Of a stretch of 64,000 bases of DNA, positions 47,501 through 53,971 are shown in pieces. This stretch comes from Actibacterium sp. MT2.3-13A (GTDB lineage: Bacteria > Pseudomonadota > Alphaproteobacteria > Rhodobacterales > Rhodobacteraceae). The notes beneath the pieces were generated by a model. It did no database searches. It saw only the letters and a list, made by a program, of their open reading frames with translations, and had not been told where the DNA came from. Each line of letters opens with the position of its first letter. Position 1 is the first letter of the stretch. The stretch is from positions 62,001 through 126,000 of the forward strand of contig NZ_JAGSOU010000010.1 in NCBI RefSeq assembly GCF_018139985.1. Reading direction: 5' to 3'. A program made the position numbers and the translations under genes.

Positions 47501-47601
47501 TGACCGGGGCGACGCTGCTGGCGCTGTTCGTCACGCCCGCCATGTTCGCGGTGCTGCACGACCTGCGGTTGGTCCGGCGCGAGGCGGCCGGCAAGGGTTG
47601 A
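44500..47601 (+). CDS. RND family efflux pump permease
   Basis: A 1033-residue inner-membrane transporter with 12 membrane segments and two large periplasmic loops. The proton-relay Asp pair is in VAIGLLMDDAIVISENIVRRR in TM4, and the second-half counterpart is LVGLATLAGVVVNDSILLVAFM. It belongs to the AcrB/HAE-like group. Substrates could be drugs, bile-like compounds or lipids. It is co-translated with the adaptor gene and ends in a long hairpin region. Confidence 0.93.
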   Translation: MIRLFAVHPTAANILMLALLALGIAALPTLQRDTFPLVPPSDVEVRIAYPGASPAEVETGICQVAEDPLRAVDNLAELRCLARDNMAVIAAEIVEGADMTRFHNDIKAAVDGIGRFPDKADDPVTRVVERVASVASIAVTGPDDPLVLLAYADDLAERLKADPAISQVTVSGFSGREIAIEFEAAALQRYGLSIADIGAVLARNSLDMPAGTLEGRQGEAAIRFLGEKRSVGELAGIPLTGTATGGEVLLGDVAKITLGFSDPAQAAYYNGQRAAIVSVNKTATQDALKVKAALDGLLERAQAEAPGNIALAISQDSTSNIRDRLRIIAENGVQGLILVLAVMWLFFGFRFSFWVAMGLPVSFLGTIFAMQLFGLTINMMTMVALLVAIGLLMDDAIVISENIVRRRQAGEAAMEAAVNGARQVGPGVVSSFLTTVMIVGPLGYMSGNIGAVLKYIPIVLVITLIVSLVEAFLILPNHVHHSLKGDLAPNRVSRAVNGGFDWVRDRIVVPLSGISLRYRYFTLGLAGFLLLFSAAPYTGGFIKYQSFPQLESDTVEARLLLVQGAPLERTEQRVAKVVKALEQMNAEWTPQQPAGQPLVKSYTITYSANADTPETGPHMATVSAKLLPAGVRRTEVTDIVDYWKKLTGPMPDMAALRFTDKERGAGGKPIDIRLQGDDLDALRATAREMRKFFREFQGVRDVTFDLQPGRSEYIITLRPAAASALGVTAQGIATQLRAGFRGDTALEVQDGLGSLDIVARLDAGDRMTLSDILELRITGPGGTLVPLSAVADVKQGRGYASINRVNGQRTVTVQGAINPAIANARELMAALKAEFLPGLAEKHPGVSVTIMGEAEDTATTGASLGRNMVIGLIGVYLILSFQFRSFLQPVVVVAAIPLGAVGVVWGHMALGLQISLPSLVGLATLAGVVVNDSILLVAFMKERFAEGADLPEAAQEAVRDRFRAIFLTSLTTVVGLGPLLFEQSTQAQFLRPIVASLAFGLTGATLLALFVTPAMFAVLHDLRLVRREAAGKG

Positions 47602-47619
47602 AGACCCGCGTGCCGTCAC

Positions 47620-47660
47620 GGCCTCCGCCCCGTTTCCCGGCCGGGGAACGGGCGGAGGCC
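47620..47660. terminator. Long hairpin after the RND operon
   Basis: GGCCTCCGCCCCGTTTCCCGG pairs with CCGGGGAACGGGCGGAGGCC with minor bulges (47620-47640 with 47641-47660). There is no T-run. It probably marks the 3' end of the efflux operon. Confidence 0.55.
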
Positions 47661-47809
47661 CTGCGCCGGTGATCTCCCCATGCCGGCCGGCCGAAGGCCC
47701 GGCGGCGCGCTGCATGCGACAAGAACCGGAAACTGTGTTAGTCTGACCTCGCGTAACGGGAAACGCGCGATTTCGGAAAAGTTCAGTTTGCGACGGGAGG
47801 TCATTACCG

Positions 47810-48241
47810 ATGAAACCTTTCTTTTCCGCCGTCCTGGCGGCGAGCCTTTGCACAGTCGTCCCTGCCTCCGGCGCCCATGCGGCGGGCATGACGGTGGGCG
47901 AGTTCGAGTACACCAACAGCTGCGCCTCCTGCCACGGCGCCAAGGGGGACGGCGACGGGCCGCTGGCCTCGTTCTTTGCGGCCGGCGGGGTGCCGCAGCT
48001 TTCGCTTCTGAAAAAGAACAACGGCGGGGTGTTCCCGGTATCGCGCGTCTACGAGATGGTCGAGGGCACCGCCGATGTGCGCGCGCATGGCGGCCGCGCC
48101 ATGCCTGTGTGGGGGGACCGCTACCGGGCGCGCGCGGACCCGTCGCTCGATCCCGATTTCGGCCCCGCGGATGTCGAGTCCTATGTGACCTTCCGCATTC
48201 TCGCCCTGATCGAGTATCTGTCGACCCTTCAGGCGGAATAG
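47810..48241 (+). CDS. Small periplasmic cytochrome c
   Basis: A 143-residue protein with a signal peptide (AAGMTV starts the mature part near residue 25). It has one heme c site, CASCH, in TNSCASCHGAKGDGDG, and a likely distal Met in GGRAMPVWGDRY. This is a class I c-type cytochrome suited to periplasmic electron transfer. It is monocistronic, bounded by hairpins on both sides. The arsenite oxidase genes 16 kb away would need a cytochrome acceptor, but nothing connects them directly. Confidence 0.88.
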   Translation: MKPFFSAVLAASLCTVVPASGAHAAGMTVGEFEYTNSCASCHGAKGDGDGPLASFFAAGGVPQLSLLKKNNGGVFPVSRVYEMVEGTADVRAHGGRAMPVWGDRYRARADPSLDPDFGPADVESYVTFRILALIEYLSTLQAE

Positions 48242-48265
48242 GCGCGGGCCGGCATCGTTCCAGGC

Positions 48266-48291
48266 CGCGCAGGCCGACATCGGCCTGCGCG
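48266..48291. terminator. Hairpin after cytochrome c gene
   Basis: Twelve-base perfect arms CGCGCAGGCCGA/TCGGCCTGCGCG with a 2-base loop, 25 bases after the cytochrome stop; no T-run follows. Confidence 0.55.
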
Positions 48292-48992
48292 CGGAGGGCG
48301 GTTTTATGGTGAACGGGACGTCATCGGGAAAGCGGTCGCAGGCCTTGAGACCGGGGCATCGCCGCGCCGCGCGTCGGCGGCGCCCGGGCGGGGTTCAAGC
48401 GGTGTCGGGAATAGCGGAATTCGGTGGTGCGGTCCGGGCCAACTCGACCGTCCAGGCGGGGCGCTGAGGTCGATTGGCCTTAAATCTCGGGCGATCGCCG
48501 TCTGATGGGCTTTTCGATCCTCGAAATCCAGCCCCGTATCGTCCATGATCGGCGCGGTGGAGCCCATTATCGGCACCAAGCCGATCGGCCGCCGCCTCTG
48601 CGACATCCCCGACGTGGGCAGGGGCGGACCGCTGATCCGCGGCGGCCCGGCGCGCGAGGCGGCTGCGGCGGAAGAATATGCCGCCTTGGCCCGCGCCCGA
48701 CCGCGGGGGTGAAGGATCCGCCTTCCGAGGGGGTGATCGGAGCGAACGGCGCGCCGCAGATGCCGAATCCGACGGCCCCCCGCGCCACCCGGATCGTGTC
48801 GGAAAAGCCGATGTTTTCAGCTCCGCGATGCGGTTTTCGCGGCAAGGGAAGCGAAACGGATGTTGCCCCAGACCAGCGCGTCCCGGTGCCTTTTCATGCC
48901 ATTTCAAGGGTTTGGGGCCTTGATCCGCGACTTTCGAAAACCGGACAATTTCGCCTTGTAAATCCTATGCTTGCACGGCTATACGGGTCGGC
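48292..48992. other. Gene-poor stretch before tRNA-Ser
   Basis: About 700 bases with no convincing gene. The longest sensible frame is a 55-codon one at 48545-48712 (+), encoding GAVEPIIGTKPIGRRLCDIP and ending RARPRG. It has GC-rich third positions, so it might be the remains of a degraded gene. Just before the tRNA the DNA becomes less GC-rich, and TATACG at 48980-48985 may be the tRNA promoter -10 box. Confidence 0.4.
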
Positions 48993-49082
48993 GGAGACGT
49001 GGCCGAGTGGTCGAAGGCGCTCCCCTGCTAAGGGAGTAGACGGGAAACCGTCTCGTGGGTTCGAATCCCATCGTCTCCGCCA
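48993..49082 (+). tRNA. tRNA-Ser (GCU anticodon), CCA encoded
   Basis: The seven-base acceptor stem GGAGACG/CGTCTCC closes at 49078, the discriminator G is at 49079 and genomic CCA at 49080-49082. The anticodon arm is CTCCC-CTGCTAA-GGGAG with anticodon GCT at 49027-49029, which reads AGC/AGU. A long variable arm (TAGACGGGAAACCGTCT) and the T-arm GTGGGTTCGAATCCCAT are typical of a class II serine tRNA. Sequence composition changes right after it. Confidence 0.96.
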
Positions 49083-49693
49083 TAACCATATGATAATAAT
49101 AGATAATTTATTTTCGCTGCGGCGCAGAAATTTGTGTCTCTTTGCACGGTCAAATTCACCGAAATTCACCGAAATTCCGCCAATTTTGACAGAATCTGGC
49201 ACAAAATCCGCACAGTCTTCGGGACTTGAAAACAACTTTACTGAAAAGCTGCCGCGCTGCGGCATGGGATTGCCCTGTCGTATTTTGCTGTATGACGTGA
49301 CAGACGAGCTCTGGCGACCGCTCTGGAGCTCGCCCAGCGGCAAGTCGTGACACATACTCAGGCTGTGGGCGCTGATGTGTATGTTCCCCGCCCCGTTCGC
49401 GTGGCATTAAACGGATGTGCTGCCATAACATGGGGGGCCTCGTAGGCGTTCATTCGCCTCCACTGAAACTTGAGCTACCTGTACCAAGCATCAATACCGT
49501 TTGGCCGAGTTGGGCTAGCTGAGCATCAGATGTAATGGCTTTGGAAGCTCTCGAACGCTCGCTGCGTGACCAAGGTTGGATACACTTAATGGCAGTTCGG
49601 AGCCCATAGCTGCCATTTCAAAAAAGTGCAGAATACGACTCCAAGCCCGGAAATCAGAACTGCAGCACGATTCTGATTGAAGTTTGTTGGAGC
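49083..49693. other. Lower-GC gene-poor DNA between tRNA-Ser and the IS
   Basis: About 610 bases, clearly more AT-rich than the chromosome to the left, with no supportable gene on either strand. Two and a half tandem copies of a 10-base unit AAATTCACCG occur at 49152-49181. A tRNA-proximal stretch like this is typical of an island edge, but no integrase, attachment repeat or phage gene is visible. Confidence 0.6.
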
Positions 49694-49758
49694 TGACCTG
49701 CTCCCCTGAAAAGTCCTCGTTTTGAGGTTAGCCTGTTCTCCAACCGAGGAGACAGACG

Positions 49759-50025
49759 ATGAAGAGAAGCCGGTTTAGCGAAGAGCAGATCATTGGCATC
49801 CTGAAAGAGCACCAGGCCGGGCTCAGCGCGAAGGAGTTGTGCCGCAAACACGGCATCAGCGACGCGACCTTCTAGAAGTGGCGATCGAAGTCTGGCGGCA
49901 TGGAAGTGTCCGATGCCAGGCGGCTGAAGGCGCTGGAAGCCGAGAACGCCAAGCTCAAGAAGATGCTGGCGGAGCAGATGCTCGATGTTGCCACGCTGAA
50001 AGAGATGCTGGGAAAAAACTTCTGA
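49759..50025 (+). pseudogene. IS3-family orfA, interrupted by an in-frame TAG
   Basis: An 88-codon orfA starting [21 protein letters not shown], with an HTH of the Tnp_1 type ([17 protein letters not shown]) and a leucine-zipper-like segment ([21 protein letters not shown]). Codon 39 (49873-49875) is TAG where family members usually have Tyr in DATFYKWR, so the protein is cut before the zipper. The A6 run at 50013-50018 near the 3' end is the usual -1 frameshift site into orfB. It is upstream of that site, so the OrfAB fusion transposase cannot be made without suppression. Confidence 0.88.
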
Positions 50026-50870
50026 GGTCCGGTTCGAGGCGGCGAGCTGTGGACTGGGCCATGAAGGAAAAGAGCTACTCGCAACGACGGGCCTGTGCCC
50101 TGGCCGGGATCGAGCCGCGTGTGTATCGGCGGCAGCGGACCGGGCCGGAGGACCGGGAGTTGCGCCAGCGACTGCGGGAGCTGTCGGGCGAACGCCGGCG
50201 GTTCGGCTATCGGCGTCTGCACATCCTGCTGAAACGTGAGGGCTGGGCCGTGAACTGGAACAAGCTCTACAGGATCTACCGCGAAGAGGGGCTCACCGTG
50301 CGTAAACGCGGCGGGCGGAAACGGGCCATCGGCACCAGGGCGCCGATGGCAATCCCACAGGGGGCGAACCAGCGCTGGTCGCTCGACTTCGTGTCCGACA
50401 CGCTCTCGGAGGGGCGTAGGTTCCGTATCCTGAACGTGATCGACGACTTCAGCCGGGAATGCCTGGCCTCGGTGGTCGACACTTCGCTGTCGGGCATCCG
50501 TGTCGCCAGGGAGCTGGATCGGATTGCCGAGATGCGAGGTTATCCTTGCATGGTGGTCAGCGACAACGGAACCGAGCTCACCTCGAACGCGATCCTGCAG
50601 TGGCAGGAGGATCGGCAAGTCGAATGGCACTACATCGCGCCGGGCAAACCGATGCAGAACGGGTTCGTGGAAAGCTTCAATGGCCGCCTGAGGGACGAGT
50701 GCCTGAACGAGCACCTGTTCGCCAACCTGCGCCATGCCCGCCATTTGAGTGCGGCATGGCGCGACGACTACAACCATCACCGCCCCCACTCGAGCCTCGA
50801 CGGGCTCACCCCGCGGGGGTATCACCAACGGTCAAGAGAGGACCAAACCCTGAACAGAGATAACTCATAA
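50013..50870 (+). CDS. IS3-family transposase orfB (integrase core)
   Basis: About 286 codons in the -1 frame relative to orfA, entered at the A6 slippery run. It has an N-terminal HTH_21 region ([35 protein letters not shown]) and an rve integrase core with the DDE triad in [21 protein letters not shown] and [19 protein letters not shown], ending [18 protein letters not shown]. The core is intact. It has no good start codon of its own, consistent with expression by frameshifting, which the orfA nonsense codon would block. Confidence 0.9.
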   Translation, partial: KKLLRSGSRRRAVDWAMKEKSYSQRRACALAGIEPRVYRRQRTGPEDRELRQRLRELSGERRRFGYRRLHILLKREGWAVNWNKLYRIYREEGLTVRKRGGRKRAIGTRAPMAIPQGANQRWSLDFVSDTLSEGRRFRILNVIDDFSRECLASVVDTSLSGIRVARELDRIAEMRGYPCMVVSDNGTELTSNAILQWQEDRQVEWHYIAPGKPMQNGFVESFNGRLRDECLNEHLFANLRHARHLSAAWRDDYNHHRPHSSLDGLTPRGYHQRSREDQTLNRDNS

Positions 50871-50965
50871 ACAAGGACTCACAGGGGAGCAGGTCATTTC
50901 CCAAGAGTGGCGCCTTTCGATGACGCTCGAGTTCGCAACGGAAACAACCGATCCCGTGATCGCGG

Positions 50966-52621
50966 TCAGCGCCCCTTCCGCATGATGTAGAACATGTCGC
51001 GGGGGTCGGGAGTGCCAAGGAACTTCGGAACCACGCCAGCGCCGCCGCTTCTGTCCGAGGCGGCCATCTCGGGAACCAGATGCTCAATGTAGGTCTTGCC
51101 GCCGCTGTTGACGTAAAGCGCGAGATAGGTGAGTTCCGGCGCGTTCATGTCCAGCAACATGGCGTATTGGCAGCCATAGGCCTGAAAGGTCCGCGCCATG
51201 GCCGAGGGCGTCGCGGCCGGGAAGTAGGCGTAGGCGAGATAGCGTTGGCGTCCCTTACCCAGCATGCAGGCGCCCGCGCGCAGGGTGCGCAGTTTGGCCT
51301 CGGCCGACCCCGACCAGTTGCCCGCCCCCCATTGCGTCACATACCGCCCGGGAACGCCGCCCTCGATCAATGGCACGCCGTTTTGCCGCGCGAACCTGAT
51401 CTTGGGCAGCAACTTGTCGTCCGAACTTGTCCAGGTCTTCATCTCGATCTGGCCGTTGTTCTGCACGAACAGGGTCGACAGGCCGGGCTGCAGCTTGCTG
51501 AGGATCGCTCCCTGCTCGACGAAGCCGTAGTGCGAGCCGCCGTTGACCGCCGCGAGCGGTCCCGACTTGAACGCCCCGTGATGCCGCTTGAACCCGCCGG
51601 CGAAGGTGGCCACCGTGCGGCCCGCCAAGCTGGGGCTGACCATGCCAAGCGGGACCAGAGGCGCGGGCGAGCCAACGCCATCCGGCCCCGGCAGCCCGCG
51701 GGCGCGCACCGATGCCGGCGGGCGCGACGACCATGTCAGACCCGGTTCCTGGGTCCCGACCGCATAGCCGAGATCATAGCGCGACAGATCGAACGCCACC
51801 AGGTAAACGGTTGACCCCAATTCCACCCCATCGAGCGCGTTCACGCTGCCCGGGCCCTGCAGGACCGCCTTGCTGATCGCCTTGGGCTGCAGGGCGCTCG
51901 CGAAGACGCCAGCGAGGCCGGCAACCGGGTGCCAGGCCCCCATCGTCATCTGGCCGGGGTTCGTTCCCGACAACCCAAGCCCCATCCGCGCGGCGATCAC
52001 CTGAGGGCTGCCGGGCGAGGCAAGTGCCGCGGGGGCCGGCCCCCCACCCGATTGCCCGCCGCCGCCGGACGGCGCGCCGCGCGCCATGCTGAGGGTCGAT
52101 CCACCCGCCCGGTTGCGCAGATACAGCCGCCCGCCGCAGATCGGCGCAAAGGGTCGGCGAGACGCCGCCGCCTCGGCAAGCGCAGACGGGTCTTGCCAGG
52201 GCGCGCATGTCATGGTCCCGCCCGAGCCGGTCAGTTTGAGCGCCGGACCGGAGGACAGTGAAATCTTCTGACCGCCGGGGTTGGGATTTTCGAGGTGATA
52301 GTATTTCTGTTGGCCCGCGCCAGCTTTGCCGATCTGCAAGAGAAACCAGGAATTGACCGCGGGATTGAGAGAAATCAGCCGCACCGTCGCGTCCGAACCC
52401 GGGAGGCTGGCCGACTGTTCGCTGCGGAAGGGCTGCAACTCGATGATGGATTTCGCCCTGGCGGCTTCGTATTGCGCGCGCTGCTCGGAGGGCGAGGATT
52501 GCACCTGTGCGACGTTGCCCAATATGCAAGCCGCCAGGGCCAGGGAAAACCGCAAACCGGACCGGGCAATACCAGGGGACCGATTGCCGTGACGGGGCGG
52601 ATCCGAATGTGTAATTTGCAC
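50966..52621 (-). CDS. Secreted phosphodiester-glycosidase-like protein (DUF2233-like)
   Basis: A 551-residue exported protein. I start it at GTG at 52621, with AAAGGAG 10 bases upstream and a signal peptide (LRFSLALAACILGNVAQVQS) in place; the longer frame adds 60 residues with no signal. A Gly/Pro linker (GGGGQSGGGPAPAALASPG) separates an N-terminal domain from a C-terminal half with TVATFAGGFKRHHGAFKSGP, LIEGGVPGRYVTQWGAGNWSG and AMLLDMNAPELTYLALY. The last parts resemble NAGPA-type phosphodiester glycosidases, but the usual LDGGGS motif is not clear, so activity is doubtful. It is encoded just beyond the IS. Confidence 0.65.
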   Translation of the reverse strand: MQITHSDPPRHGNRSPGIARSGLRFSLALAACILGNVAQVQSSPSEQRAQYEAARAKSIIELQPFRSEQSASLPGSDATVRLISLNPAVNSWFLLQIGKAGAGQQKYYHLENPNPGGQKISLSSGPALKLTGSGGTMTCAPWQDPSALAEAAASRRPFAPICGGRLYLRNRAGGSTLSMARGAPSGGGGQSGGGPAPAALASPGSPQVIAARMGLGLSGTNPGQMTMGAWHPVAGLAGVFASALQPKAISKAVLQGPGSVNALDGVELGSTVYLVAFDLSRYDLGYAVGTQEPGLTWSSRPPASVRARGLPGPDGVGSPAPLVPLGMVSPSLAGRTVATFAGGFKRHHGAFKSGPLAAVNGGSHYGFVEQGAILSKLQPGLSTLFVQNNGQIEMKTWTSSDDKLLPKIRFARQNGVPLIEGGVPGRYVTQWGAGNWSGSAEAKLRTLRAGACMLGKGRQRYLAYAYFPAATPSAMARTFQAYGCQYAMLLDMNAPELTYLALYVNSGGKTYIEHLVPEMAASDRSGGAGVVPKFLGTPDPRDMFYIMRKGR

Positions 52622-53161
52622 GACCTGGCGCTCCTTTTGCTTTGCCCAAGCGCGGTGAACAGGCCCGGGCGTGAAATCCGGCCGCGGTGAGCTACTCCCC
52701 GACCCTTGGACAGTTTCTCGGGTAATTAAATGCTGGTCACTGTCCCTGCTGATCGGCTTAAATGCTGTTCCAGTAGAGCACTGCTGGCGGTCGCCCGCCA
52801 AGTGCTGAATTTGGCTGCCGGCTATTCCTGCGCCCCACCAATTCGTTCAGGTCGCAGCATTTGGCAGAATATGCGCAACTCGGTCTTTCGGCGCGCAAGC
52901 AGCTGAGTGCGATGGCGGTTCCATCGTAAACATAGGGTTAGACTGCGCGCGATCCCGCAGTGCAGTGCCCAGCGGCGAGAGCTGTCTTCCCTTGCGTTCG
53001 GCACAATCATTTCGGCAAACCGAAGCTACACCATAACGCCGCCGGTCGGCGCAACGTTCTCGGATGCCGCATCCCTCGCCCGAACGCGCCGCCCAAGAGC
53101 GCCCAGGGTGCTCATCCACTCAGAAACGAACCGGATAGCCTTGTGGGGCAGGGCGGGCGCC
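52622..53161. other. Gene-poor intergenic region with direct repeats
   Basis: About 540 bases with no convincing gene; the short frames present lack recognisable similarity and ribosome binding sites. TTAAATGCTG occurs twice in the same orientation, at 52726-52735 and 52758-52767, exactly 32 bases (three helical turns) apart, upstream of the glycosidase-like gene. Confidence 0.5.
52726..52767. repeat. Direct repeat TTAAATGCTG x2, 32-bp spacing
   Basis: Two identical 10-mers on the same face of the helix, 105 to 146 bases upstream of the minus-strand gene that starts at 52621. The arrangement suits cooperative binding of a regulator. Confidence 0.5.
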
Positions 53162-53812
53162 TCAGTAGGTCGGTGGGGATATTGCCCAGATAATAACCGC
53201 TTCCTGATCGTTCTCATTCGCGTAACGATGGGGAATGGTGCTTTCGAAGGCAAAGCTGTCGCCTGTTTCCAAGTCCACCCGTTTATCGCCGAGCCACAGG
53301 GCCAGCCTCCCCGAGATGACAATCCCGGCTTCCTCGCCACGGTGTTCGTAGCGCTCCGTTCCGCTGGCAGAATGCGGCGCGAAGGTGCATCTGAGAAGCT
53401 CGATCCCGCGCGCCAGATTCGGGGAAAGTAATTCGTCGGTAATCCCGCTTTCGAAGGTGAGGCTGCGCCGCTTGTCATGCCTGACGACGAATTCGTCGAG
53501 ATCGTCATCGAGGTTCTGCGCAGGTCTGAAGAACCATGAAATGTTCACCCCGAGCGCCCGGCTGATCGAATGCAGCGCCTTGACGGAGGGGGATGAAATC
53601 CCCCGTTCGATCTGGCTGAGATAGCCTTGCGAAAGGCCGGTGGCCCGGGACAGTTGGGTCAATGTGACATCGCTGGCCTTCCTCAGGAACTTGATCTCCT
53701 GGCCAACGGATACGCCAGCGTCGAGAACGTTTTCGATGTCCTCGATAGGCTCCGGCTTCACGGGGCCACGGAGGGCTTCCGACCTCGACAATCGCTTCGT
53801 TGTCTTTGCCAT
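53162..53812 (-). CDS. XRE-family HTH regulator with C-terminal cupin sensor domain
   Basis: A 216-residue regulator. The XRE-type HTH (VGQEIKFLRKASDVTLTQLSRATGLSQGYLSQIERGISSPSVKALHSI) spans about residues 36-85. A linker leads to a cupin_2 domain (TFAPHSASGTERYEHRGEEAGIVISGRL to GDSFAFESTIPHRYANEND), where the His/Glu residues may bind metal or small ligand. This PuuR-like layout usually controls adjacent catabolic genes. It is divergent from the flavoenzyme operon across 159 bases containing a dyad operator candidate. Confidence 0.93.
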   Translation of the reverse strand: MAKTTKRLSRSEALRGPVKPEPIEDIENVLDAGVSVGQEIKFLRKASDVTLTQLSRATGLSQGYLSQIERGISSPSVKALHSISRALGVNISWFFRPAQNLDDDLDEFVVRHDKRRSLTFESGITDELLSPNLARGIELLRCTFAPHSASGTERYEHRGEEAGIVISGRLALWLGDKRVDLETGDSFAFESTIPHRYANENDQEAVIIWAISPPTY

Positions 53813-53903
53813 CCCTCTTGCCCCCTTGCTGTGGACGCCAGCGCGGCGAACTTAGTCGAAGCCATCGGACGAAGTAAAGGTAAGGAGCCTTAAATGAAAC
53901 CAT

Positions 53904-53931
53904 AGTGAAAAAAACATTGTAAAAATTCACT
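53904..53931. promoter_or_regulatory. Candidate operator for the XRE-cupin regulator
   Basis: Six-base arms AGTGAA/TTCACT flank 16 AT-rich bases (a 28-bp dyad) in the middle of the 159-base divergent intergenic region. Position and symmetry fit autoregulation plus control of the flavoenzyme operon. Confidence 0.45.
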
Positions 53932-53971
53932 TTCTCTCGGATCATCTGCCGCGGTTGTCCGGGAGGGGAAG

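Larger units (their letters stand above)
49694..50896 (+). mobile_element. IS3-family insertion sequence (1203 bp)
   Basis: The element is bounded by inverted repeats that are identical for 15 bases, TGACCTGCTCCCCTG at 49694 and its reverse complement CAGGGGAGCAGGTCA ending at 50896; a further partial match (AGTCCTYGTTT) continues inward. It contains orfA and orfB in the IS3 layout with the second frame at -1. The flanking bases (AGC left, TTT right) do not form a target duplication, so the ends have drifted or recombined since insertion. The orfA nonsense codon suggests it no longer transposes on its own. Confidence 0.92.

Noticed and set aside
44467-48021. A 1184-codon minus-strand open frame opposite the RND pump
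   Set aside because: Antisense shadow of the RND permease, rich in His/Arg/Asp/Gln with no recognisable domain.
49152-49181. CRISPR array or plasmid iterons
   Set aside because: The unit is 10 bp with no unique spacers and only about 2.5 copies, and no rep or cas gene is near.
48505-49350. A long plus-strand open frame running through the tRNA-Ser gene
   Set aside because: It reads across a clear tRNA, mixes GC-rich and AT-rich composition, and shows no domain or ribosome binding site. It is a chance frame.
49759-50025. Treating orfA as a functional gene with a downstream restart
   Set aside because: A restart at the ATG after the TAG would lack the HTH, so it could not make a normal transposase.
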